From: Coriobacteriales bacterium
GTDB taxonomy: Bacteria; Actinomycetota; Coriobacteriia; Coriobacteriales; UBA8131
Direction: 5' to 3'
Assembly: GCA_031254255.1 (NCBI GenBank)
Contig: JAIRUT010000131.1
Location: 1 to 5,584, forward strand
DNA length: 5,584 bases
Positions within the stretch are counted from its first letter, which is position 1; each line of letters opens with the position of its first letter. The translations under genes were made by a program, and so were the position numbers. The notes under the pieces are model-generated. The model was not told the DNA's origin. It did not search any database and saw nothing but the letters and a program-made list of their open reading frames with translations. Below are positions 1-4,973 of this stretch, piece by piece.

Positions 1-337
1 ACTCCATTAAAGTGTTTATACGATCGTTACTTGCTAGGTTTACCCAGAAACAAGTATGGCAAGGAATTAGCGGAAAATCTATTTATGAATTCCAACCCAG
101 ATTGCCGGAGCGGTCAGGAGGACTGTTGAGCGGGTAACCGATCTACTGGAAACGAGTTTTCTACCCATCCTCTATGGCCTCCAGTTCCTCGATCGTCTTT
201 ACTGCGCAAATCACTTAATCAAAATACCACAAATCACTTAAATTGCAATTCAGATAGTCTCTTTACCAGCTATAACCTAAATCCCGCCCAAGTTTTGGCA
301 CATACAAGCTCAAGCTGAGCGTAAGCATCGGGTTAAT
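1..337. other. Region without an intact gene; short open-frame remnants
   Basis: No complete gene is recognisable here. Two short open stretches on the plus strand look loosely protein-like. One is open from base 1 to the TGA at 127-129 and includes LLGLPRNKYGKELAENLF. The other runs from 89 to the TAA at 239-241 in the next frame and includes RVTDLLETSFLPILYGLQF. They overlap in adjacent frames, as a frameshifted gene remnant might, but I cannot assign either to a family. Bases 308-320 form a small hairpin (GCTCA-AGC-TGAGC). The stretch lies on the trailer side of the CRISPR array if the array is transcribed on the minus strand. A decayed accessory gene or plain intergenic sequence are equally possible. 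Confidence 0.35.
207..241. repeat. 12-bp direct repeat pair, 23-bp period
   Basis: The 12-mer CAAATCACTTAA occurs at 207-218 and again at 230-241, separated by 11 AT-rich bases. Both copies are exact. The 23-bp period puts them about two helical turns apart, as in paired protein-binding sites. With only two copies and no adjacent gene, a chance or slippage duplication is just as likely. Confidence 0.5.
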
Positions 338-445
338 GTTTCAATTCCAGACGGCAGAGGTGCTGGTTCGTACCCAAAAGGTCATATCGGAACAGACTGA
401 GGTTATCTGTTTCAATTCCAGTCGGCAGAGGTGCTGGTTCGTACC
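338..445 (-). CRISPR. Minimal CRISPR array: two 37-nt repeats, one 34-nt spacer
   Basis: Repeats lie at 338-374 and 409-445. They are identical over 37 nt except for one base (A at 351, T at 422). The 34-nt spacer is 375-408. On the plus strand each repeat starts GTTTCAATTCC and ends GGTTCGTACC. On the minus strand it therefore ends GGAATTGAAAC, and ATTGAAAC is the typical 8-nt 5' tag of crRNAs made by Cas6. The middle of the repeat can fold weakly (CCA/TGG and GCA/TGC pairs with a CGAC bulge), and the one substitution falls in the bulge. Minus-strand transcription matches the direction of the cas genes in this window and places the variant repeat at the trailer end, where degenerate repeats are common. 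No third repeat is visible on either side. The array is either very short or a remnant cut off from its leader by the material at 446-3507. Confidence 0.8.
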
Positions 446-466
446 ACAAAATACTGCTAGCTTTAA

Positions 467-754
467 CTATTCCCCCAAGCCGCCCTGATCGTTGATGACA
501 AGGTGCGCCTTGATTATATCCGTGGCATTTACAATACAGTGCTGCTCAGGGACATCGTCGCCAGGAAGAAGGTCACCGATGTCGCTCTATTGGAAAGCGT
601 GATGCATTTTTTATTGGACAATATTGGAGATATCGTATCTTCAAACAAGATCGCCAACTCATTGACCTCATATGGTCGCAAGACAACTTCGGTGACCGTG
701 GAAAACTATGTGCGAGCACTTCAGGATGCCTATTGCAAATACCGGACGGCGTGA
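467..754 (+). pseudogene. Internal fragment of a DUF4143-type AAA ATPase, left of the IS
   Basis: The frame is open from 467 (after a TAA at 464-466) to a TGA at 752-754 that is supplied by the first bases of the IS. Recognisable text begins near 488 and includes YIRGIYNTVLLRDIVARK, then LLESVMHFLLDNIGDIVSS, GRKTTSVTVENYVRALQDAY and KYRTA. This is the middle segment (after the AAA core) of the widespread 'ATP-binding protein, DUF4143' family, usually about 400 or more residues. The N-terminal P-loop part is absent, so the GTG at 503 is not a real start. The right end is cut by the IS. The family's cellular role is poorly defined, and this piece cannot be functional. It sits 20-40 bases from the CRISPR array. 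The ATPase piece beyond the IS is not its direct continuation (see findings). Confidence 0.75.
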
Positions 755-803
755 GCAGCCTGTCCGACAAAAGTGAGCAGGTGAACCGACAGGGCTGAGC
801 AGC
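752..803 (+). repeat. IS21 left inverted repeat with 22-bp internal repeats
   Basis: These 52 bp are the exact reverse complement of 3259-3310. TGAGCAG occurs at 752, 774 and 796, a strict 22-bp period. The first two units also share CCGACA at the same offset. IS21 ends are known to contain multiple short repeats that serve as transposase binding sites, and this matches. The first three bases form an in-frame TGA that closes the upstream ATPase fragment. Confidence 0.92.
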
Positions 804-821
804 ACAGTTTTGCACATCCAA

Positions 822-863
822 GGTGTCGGGGTTGGAACCGGAGTCCCAACCCCATCTGACACC
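822..863. other. Strong hairpin after istB, inside the IS
   Basis: GGTGTC (822-827) pairs with GACACC (858-863), and GGGGTTGG (828-835) pairs with CCAACCCC (846-853). The loop is 10 nt, with a 4-nt bulge (854-857) on one side: 14 base pairs in all. It lies eight bases beyond the istB stop codon. On the minus strand it is followed by TTGGATG rather than a T-run, so it is not a canonical intrinsic terminator. It could stabilise the 3' end of the ist transcript or hinder transcription entering from the left end. Confidence 0.55.
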
Positions 864-871
864 AATTCCCC

Positions 872-1621
872 CTAATCTGAACCGATGGTACTGTAGCGCT
901 CCCGCATCGGAGTCGCTCCCTTCAGCTCGATCAGATGGGCTGATGGGACGAGTCTGGAGTAGATGCAGTTGGCCTGGATGGCCTCATCTATCCGTTTGTG
1001 CCAGTCGCGCGGGGCCAGCTGTGAGCAGATGATGGTCGATGCCGTCCTTTCCCTTTGCTCCATGAGCTCAACCAGTATCTGGACCTGCTTTAATGTCGGC
1101 ACTGACAACAAGAAGTCATCCAGCACCAGGATGGATACCGTGGCAAAGAAACGGAACACCTTTGTCAGCCTGCCTGCCGTCTCGGCCCGGTCAAGTGACT
1201 CGAACAGGTCTGCAAGCCTCATGTAGGACACCTTGATGTCGCGCCGACAGGCTGCGTTGCCAAGCGCGCACCCAAGGTAGCTTTTCCCACTGTCTGATGG
1301 GCCAAGGATCAGGATGTTTTCGTGGCGCGAGACATATGTGCAGCTTGCCAACTTCAAGATGGTGTCCTTGTTGATATTGCGGTCAAGGGAGTAGTCTATG
1401 CCCTCTATGCAGGCATCACCCTGTGCAAACCCGGCCTTTTTGTTCCTGAGTTGGATCCTGGAGTTTTGTTTGCGCAGGTATTCGGCCTCCACCAAAAGCG
1501 AGAACCTCTCGATGAATGACAGGCTGTCGTACTCATTGCTTTTGAGCTGCGCCTCGAACTCCTCAAGCATGCCCCGGTACCTAAGCGCCCTCAGCAGGTC
1601 CATCGTCGCCTCAATCCCCAT
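872..1621 (-). CDS. istB: IS21 helper ATPase IstB
   Basis: IstB is the AAA+ ATPase that helps the IstA transposase select and remodel target DNA. At 249 aa it has the usual family length. The Walker A motif is GPSDSGKS (about residues 107-114) and Walker B is ILVLDDF (164-170). A sensor-like STIICSQL (195-202) follows, then the C-terminal RLVPSAHLIELKG block (about 223-235) that corresponds to the IstB DRLVHNAHRIELKG signature. The aspartate before that arginine is serine here, but the arginine is kept. The start is the ATG at 1619-1621, three bases after the istA stop. A GGAGGGG ribosome site lies nine or so bases upstream, inside the end of istA. The tight spacing implies co-transcription and translational coupling with istA. 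Confidence 0.95.
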   Translation of the reverse strand: MGIEATMDLLRALRYRGMLEEFEAQLKSNEYDSLSFIERFSLLVEAEYLRKQNSRIQLRNKKAGFAQGDACIEGIDYSLDRNINKDTILKLASCTYVSRHENILILGPSDSGKSYLGCALGNAACRRDIKVSYMRLADLFESLDRAETAGRLTKVFRFFATVSILVLDDFLLSVPTLKQVQILVELMEQRERTASTIICSQLAPRDWHKRIDEAIQANCIYSRLVPSAHLIELKGATPMRERYSTIGSD

Positions 1622-1624
1622 ATG

Positions 1625-3187
1625 TCATCCCCTCCGCAGGGTGTAGGAGTCTGGATCTCTGATGAGGCCCCCGTCGCCAAGCCGGCCCCGGCAAAGCTCT
1701 TCTGGGCCATGTTGGACCATGGGCGTCTCTTCCAGATTGGCGGCGATGTTGCGGATCTGCGTGTAACTTGGGGAATTGCTCAGCTCCAAGGCCTGCGCGC
1801 AGGCTCTTTCAACAATTCCCGATCCCTTCCTTTTTGCCAGGGCCAGGATGCCCCTGCAGGATCGGTAGGCCTGTTCGACCACCGGCCTTGAATCACAGAT
1901 CGCCTCGATTGCCCGGACGGTGGCAGGCCCTATCCTTTCAGCCCAGCGCACAAAGCCCTCCTTACTCCAGGTCCTTGAGGAATCACGCAGATGTTCCGGC
2001 ATGTGCTCTTCTTTGGTGGAGTACTGTCCGATGCGTCCGGTCAGGCGGCGATGCATGCATACCGACTGACCATCCCTGAATGCCTCTATGGACGTCGATG
2101 TAATCCGAACATCCAGCTCGGAGCCGATGAGTGTGTACGGGGCCGAATACCTCTGCTTTTCCAGCTGGAAATGTGCGTCCTGGGCAAGCTTGGCCCTCCT
2201 CCACTGCGCGCATTCGAAATCATATGGCGGCAGGGGCCTTAACTGCATACGTTCAGATTGCTCAAACAGCTCATCACGTGATGTCTCCCTGCCGGCTACG
2301 ACTTGGGAGTTCAGCTCCAAGACACGTTTTGCCACAGCCTCGTTCAGATCGGCGAAACTGAAGAATGTCTGGTGGCGCAGGTATCCGATGATCCAGGTCT
2401 GGATGATATGCACCGTCCGCTCCACCTGCGCCTTTGCCTTGGGGTAGGCCACACGTGCCGGAACTATGGCGATGTCGTAGAAGCGCGCCATGTCGGCATA
2501 GGCATCGCTGATCACCGACCCGTATCTGTCCGGCTTCCTGACGCCGGTCTTTAAATTGTCGATGACGATGATCCTGGGTGCCCCGCCAAAGAAGCGAAGC
2601 GCCCTTGCGTGTGAGCCTATCCAGGAGGGCATCTTCATGTCTGGAGTGGCCTCGACATACATCTTTCCAGAATGGGGAAATGTCGCGACGAAATAGTATG
2701 CCTTCACGATCTCTCCGGTCACGCGGTCAACCACCTCGCCGGTGCTGCCAGCGTAGTCGACCTGCATGGCATATCCCGGCCTGTGGACGATCCGCCTGGT
2801 GGCATTGGTCTTTTTGGCCCAAGAGGCATACAGCTCACAGAACCTGGAATACTGATAGGGTGTCACCCTGTGCTGGATGCATGCACTATGATATTCAAAC
2901 CAGCATAGCTTCAGATTGATGTCAGGATATGTGTCCAGCTCCTTTTGAATGGCCTCAAAATCCGGTTGGATGTATTCCGTTGGCTTTGTTGGTGGGCTGA
3001 GAAGCTGGCTGACCTGGCCATCATCCATTCCAGCCAGCTTCTCCATGCTCAAATCGTGGTCTTTGGCCGTTCTGATCGCCTTTGCGATGGTATTTCTGGA
3101 GTAGCCGAGCACATCTCGTATGGCGCTGATGCTCAGCCCCCTGCCATCATCGTAAAGCTCCAATATCCTTCTTTTGTCAACTTTCAT
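1625..3187 (-). CDS. istA: IS21 transposase IstA (DDE integrase family)
   Basis: IstA binds the IS ends and cuts and joins DNA. The chosen start is the ATG at 3185-3187, giving 520 aa, because GGAGG sits five bases upstream. The frame extends further to a TTG near 3229, but that would begin inside the upstream hairpin. Residues about 18-39 form a helix-turn-helix (LSISAIRDVLGYSRNTIAKA). The DDE residues are visible as D144 (MQVDYAG), D210 (IIVIDNLKTG) and E256 (KAKAQVERTV), with the spacing expected of an RNase H-fold integrase core. YSAPYTLIG near the C-terminal third fits the beta-barrel segment seen in IstA proteins. There is no frameshift or internal stop, so the protein should be functional. 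istB follows directly. Confidence 0.95.
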   Translation of the reverse strand: MKVDKRRILELYDDGRGLSISAIRDVLGYSRNTIAKAIRTAKDHDLSMEKLAGMDDGQVSQLLSPPTKPTEYIQPDFEAIQKELDTYPDINLKLCWFEYHSACIQHRVTPYQYSRFCELYASWAKKTNATRRIVHRPGYAMQVDYAGSTGEVVDRVTGEIVKAYYFVATFPHSGKMYVEATPDMKMPSWIGSHARALRFFGGAPRIIVIDNLKTGVRKPDRYGSVISDAYADMARFYDIAIVPARVAYPKAKAQVERTVHIIQTWIIGYLRHQTFFSFADLNEAVAKRVLELNSQVVAGRETSRDELFEQSERMQLRPLPPYDFECAQWRRAKLAQDAHFQLEKQRYSAPYTLIGSELDVRITSTSIEAFRDGQSVCMHRRLTGRIGQYSTKEEHMPEHLRDSSRTWSKEGFVRWAERIGPATVRAIEAICDSRPVVEQAYRSCRGILALAKRKGSGIVERACAQALELSNSPSYTQIRNIAANLEETPMVQHGPEELCRGRLGDGGLIRDPDSYTLRRG

Positions 3188-3192
3188 AAAAA

Positions 3193-3197
3193 CCTCC
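3193..3197 (-). promoter_or_regulatory. Ribosome binding site of istA
   Basis: GGAGG on the minus strand lies five bases before the ATG at 3187 and fixes the start of istA. A second GGAGG is present upstream at the loop/stem edge of the hairpin at 3211-3227, but it is too far away to serve this start. Confidence 0.8.
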
Positions 3198-3203
3198 AAA
3201 TAC

Positions 3204-3227
3204 AAAAAATGCGCCTCCTTTAGGCGC
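3204..3227 (-). terminator. Intrinsic terminator-like hairpin upstream of istA
   Basis: On the minus strand, GCGCCT (3227-3222), loop AAAGG, AGGCGC (3216-3211) form a perfect 6-bp GC-rich stem. After one A comes TTTTTT (3209-3204). This has the form of a rho-independent terminator, yet it points into istA from outside. Located between the right IS end and the istA start, it is well placed to stop read-through transcripts from neighbouring genes and keep transposase expression low. Insulation of this kind is known from several IS families. Whether it also attenuates the native istA transcript depends on where that transcript starts. Confidence 0.65.
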
Positions 3228-3237
3228 AAGCAAGATG

Positions 3238-3266
3238 ATTGTATCTGGTTTTTTTCGAGCTGCTCA
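3238..3266 (-). promoter_or_regulatory. Candidate istA promoter overlapping the IS right end
   Basis: On the minus strand TACAAT (3243-3238, 5 of 6 to the -10 consensus) is preceded by a 17-bp spacer and TGAGCA (3266-3261, only 3 of 6 to the -35 consensus). The spacer has an A7 run. The weak -35 lies in the innermost TGAGCAG unit of the inverted repeat, so transposase bound to the end could repress its own gene. Transcription would begin near 3231, just before the hairpin at 3227-3211. This is predicted from base pattern only. Confidence 0.35.
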
Positions 3267-3310
3267 GCCCTGTCGGTTCACCTGCTCACTTTTGTCGGAC
3301 AGGCTGCTCA
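3259..3310 (-). repeat. IS21 right inverted repeat
   Basis: Perfect 52-bp reverse complement of 752-803. TGAGCAG units read leftward from 3310, 3288 and 3266 with the same 22-bp period. Immediately inside, the two ends diverge (left continues ACAG, right continues TCGA on the minus strand), which fixes the repeat length. Confidence 0.92.
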
Positions 3311-3507
3311 GTGGGGTTGGAATTTACACCTATGTCTTGTACAAGGCGCCGAGATATGACATCAAGGGCCGGCAGCATCTGAAGTCTCTGGAGAAATACT
3401 ATGTCGCGGACATCAGCTTGCGCCACCTGATACTGGGCGGAGAGTGTCGGGATGTCGGCCAGATACTGGAAAACATCGTCTATCTGTGTGTTTTAGTCAT
3501 CGCTTAA
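3311..3507 (+). pseudogene. Internal fragment of a DUF4143-type AAA ATPase, right of the IS
   Basis: From the IS edge the frame reads through TYVLYKAPRYDIKGRQHL, SLEKYYVADISLRHLILGGE and DVGQILENIVYL, a highly characteristic stretch of the DUF4143 ATPase family that lies just C-terminal to the segment left of the IS. In relatives ENIVYL is followed by a sequence such as ELLRRG and then the nuclease-like C-terminal part. Here it is followed by CVLVIA and a TAA at 3505-3507, and the DNA turns AT-rich, so homology ends near 3487. The piece has no start of its own and an open frame only because the IS end happens to be readable. Non-functional remnant. It does not join cleanly to the left fragment. 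Confidence 0.75.
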
Positions 3508-3635
3508 TTTGATCATTTGTTATTACAAAAATCGATATTCCTTCAAGTTAGCACATCTAATGCACACATCAGTACCGAACCGTAAGGGATTGAAATGCAA
3601 ATGTTATTGCTATATGTTGAGCTTTTCGCATTCAG
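3508..3635. other. AT-rich gap downstream of cas6 with a solitary repeat-like motif
   Basis: No gene is visible. The stretch lies just beyond the cas6 stop, where a CRISPR leader or array would be expected in a cas-then-array layout. At 3572-3596 the plus strand has GTACCGAACC, then GTAAG, then GGATTGAAAT. This resembles a CRISPR repeat end (GGATTGAAA) and shares GTAC-GAACC and ATTGAAA blocks with the minus-strand form of the array repeat, but it is shorter, in the opposite orientation and present once. No terminator hairpin with a T-run was found for the cas operon here. Confidence 0.35.
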
Positions 3636-4427
3636 TTAAGTAGCCGATATATTTAGACGCTCAACCCTAGTTTGACCCAAACCACGCATGGTCTGCGCTC
3701 CTGTGCCGGAGTATTCGGCCAACGATGTTAGCATATCCAATCTTTTGAGAATATCTTTTTCTGAGTTCTTTGGCTTGTGGACAGCAAGATCTACAAACCC
3801 AACGAATCCGGGAAAGGTTGATTGCCTTGCATTTATTGGCACATCTACGGTTTCACCAGAAAAAGCGGTAACAACTACCCGATCGCGCACAAATTCTATT
3901 ATCTCTGGTGCTTGCGGGGGATGTGGCTGCCCAAATCCCTGCCAACGATAGTACCAGCTGGCAAAATAGTTGACAGGATCCGGAAGCGGGAATAGTTGCT
4001 CTTTGATACGGCAGACAGTCGGCGACAGTAGATATACTTTCCAAGCATTGGCAGCTTCAGAATTACGCTCTAACTTTGTCCAACTAGTTTCCGATTCAAA
4101 GTCTATCTTGGGATCCAAAGTGAAGGTCAACACTTTGTGAGAAGCCTTGAGGTAAACATTCTGATCGCAAGAGTCAGCACCTTTACAGATGATGTCAGTG
4201 AGGGAATCGTCCAAACAAGAGACATAGAAAACACAGTCACTGTTTCCTGATGGCACTAATGGGCTGATAGAAAAGGGTTTACTGCTATTGGTGTCATGGA
4301 GTTCTTCTGCGCGAGTTCGATCCATGGCCTGAATCCAGCCATAGACCAAGCTCTGCAGAGCTTGAGCGTGGGCAAAGGGCCCCTCAGGCTGATTGCCATG
4401 CAGTCTGATTTTCAAGCGCGCTGGCAT
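3636..4427 (-). CDS. cas6: CRISPR pre-crRNA endoribonuclease Cas6
   Basis: Cas6 cuts the CRISPR precursor RNA within each repeat, leaving an 8-nt repeat tag on each crRNA. The protein is 263 aa, a normal length. The N-terminal half contains ALQSLVYGWI and ELHDTNSSKPFSISPL. Y29, H44 and K50 have the same spacing (15 and 6) as Tyr31, His46 and Lys52, the catalytic residues reported for P. furiosus Cas6. The C-terminal RAMP half has FPGFVGFVDLAV (about 205-216) and the glycine-rich loop SGTGAQTMRGLGQ (240-252), the Cas6 signature. The ATG at 4425-4427 lies seven bases after the upstream stop, with a weak AAAGGG site, so it is the third gene of one operon. The array at 338-445 has repeats ending ATTGAAAC and is a plausible substrate. 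No effector gene follows. Confidence 0.9.
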   Translation of the reverse strand: MPARLKIRLHGNQPEGPFAHAQALQSLVYGWIQAMDRTRAEELHDTNSSKPFSISPLVPSGNSDCVFYVSCLDDSLTDIICKGADSCDQNVYLKASHKVLTFTLDPKIDFESETSWTKLERNSEAANAWKVYLLSPTVCRIKEQLFPLPDPVNYFASWYYRWQGFGQPHPPQAPEIIEFVRDRVVVTAFSGETVDVPINARQSTFPGFVGFVDLAVHKPKNSEKDILKRLDMLTSLAEYSGTGAQTMRGLGQTRVERLNISAT

Positions 4428-4434
4428 TGACAGG

Positions 4435-4929
4435 TTATTCCCTTTCTGCTGAACCAGTATCCAATTTTATGACATTGGAGAAATGCCTTAGATCGTCTCT
4501 GGTTACCTCAATCTTAATAATACTTGTGAGATTTTTCTGGGCATTTTCCAATGAACAGAAGAAAGCTGGGGAGCTCAAACCTTCTAGCGCTATCCTTTGA
4601 GTCTCCGTTTGATTTTGCTTTTTCTGTTTGGTAGTTTGTGCATCTTTTCCAACGGGCGACTCATCACCTATTGTCTTTGCTGGAGTCTGTTTGGCAAAAA
4701 CTGATCCGTAAACTTCAGCTCTTGACAGGTAACGTCTAAGTATTGTTAGGCCTAGATCATATTCCTGTCCATCGGGGGTAATGAAGTGCACCTGCACTTG
4801 CTTATTTAGAATCATATCTTTTCGACGGCTACATAGCCATCCACCTGCTGAAGCACTTGCAGCAACAATCGTAAGCACTGCCACAAGCCACTGCAACCAA
4901 ACAGGAAGCACAGACATAGTGTCAATCAT
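4435..4929 (-). CDS. Small single-pass membrane protein in the cas operon, unknown function
   Basis: I do not recognise this 164-aa protein. It begins with a hydrophobic segment (about residues 7-32, from VLPVWLQWLVAVLTIV to GGWL) followed at once by CSRRKD. The positive charges after the segment and none before suggest an anchor with the rest in the cytoplasm; a cleaved signal peptide is less likely. Next comes a compact part (VQVHFITPDGQEYDLGLTIL, then RRYLSRAEVYGSVFA), a polar low-complexity linker rich in K, Q and T (about 80-115), and a C-terminal piece ending near SNVIKLDTGSAERE. No CARF, SAVED, HEPN or nuclease motif is visible. The ATG at 4927-4929 has AGAGGTG eight bases upstream. 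The gene lies 44 bases after the RAMP gene and seven before cas6, so co-transcription is likely. It may be a membrane-linked accessory of the type III system. Confidence 0.7.
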   Translation of the reverse strand: MIDTMSVLPVWLQWLVAVLTIVAASASAGGWLCSRRKDMILNKQVQVHFITPDGQEYDLGLTILRRYLSRAEVYGSVFAKQTPAKTIGDESPVGKDAQTTKQKKQNQTETQRIALEGLSSPAFFCSLENAQKNLTSIIKIEVTRDDLRHFSNVIKLDTGSAERE

Positions 4930-4937
4930 CCTTATTT

Positions 4938-4944
4938 CACCTCT
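4938..4944 (-). promoter_or_regulatory. Ribosome binding site of the membrane-protein gene
   Basis: AGAGGTG on the minus strand lies eight bases before the ATG at 4929. It supports that start over the in-frame ATG four codons later and indicates independent translation initiation after the 44-base gap from the RAMP gene. Confidence 0.6.
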
Positions 4945-4973
4945 TATTTTCTAATCTGTGCAAAATAAACATT

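Larger units (their letters stand above)
752..3310 (-). mobile_element. IS21-family insertion sequence, 2559 bp, complete
   Basis: The element is bounded by perfect 52-bp inverted repeats that begin TGAGCAG and end CTGCTCA, the TG...CA termini usual for IS21. It encodes istA and istB in tandem on the minus strand, the defining layout of the family. Both genes are full length with intact motifs, so the element could be active. IS21 elements usually make 4-8 bp target duplications. Here the left flank ends GGACGGCG and the right flank starts GTGGGGTT, which do not match, so this copy did not simply jump into this place and stay unchanged. The interior looks more GC-rich than the cas genes and the CRISPR side, as expected of imported DNA. 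Confidence 0.93.

Noticed and set aside
446..502. CRISPR leader directly beside the array
   Set aside because: Only about 40 bases separate the last repeat from ATPase-derived sequence, too short to support a leader call.
752..803. 22-bp TGAGCAG series as a CRISPR-like array
   Set aside because: The units are contiguous without spacers, lie exactly in the IS ends and are mirrored at the other end. They are transposase-binding repeats.
823..3223. Numerous plus-strand open frames of 60-120 codons opposite istA and istB
   Set aside because: They are antisense shadows of the two GC-rich transposition genes, with no family resemblance or ribosome sites.
3188..3229. Longer istA starting at the TTG near 3229
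   Set aside because: That start would lie within the terminator-like hairpin and has no ribosome site. The ATG at 3187 has GGAGG at five bases and gives the normal IstA N-terminus.
744..3318. Target-site duplication of the IS
   Set aside because: The eight bases on each side (GGACGGCG and GTGGGGTT) share no 4-8 bp duplicate, so none is annotated.
3235..3507. Open frame read as a 90-aa gene across the right IS end
   Set aside because: Its first part is translated IS inverted repeat and its second part is an ATPase fragment. It is an accidental fusion with no plausible start signal.
3688..3951. 87-codon plus-strand open frame opposite cas6
   Set aside because: Cas6 on the other strand explains the region. 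The antisense frame has no recognisable features.
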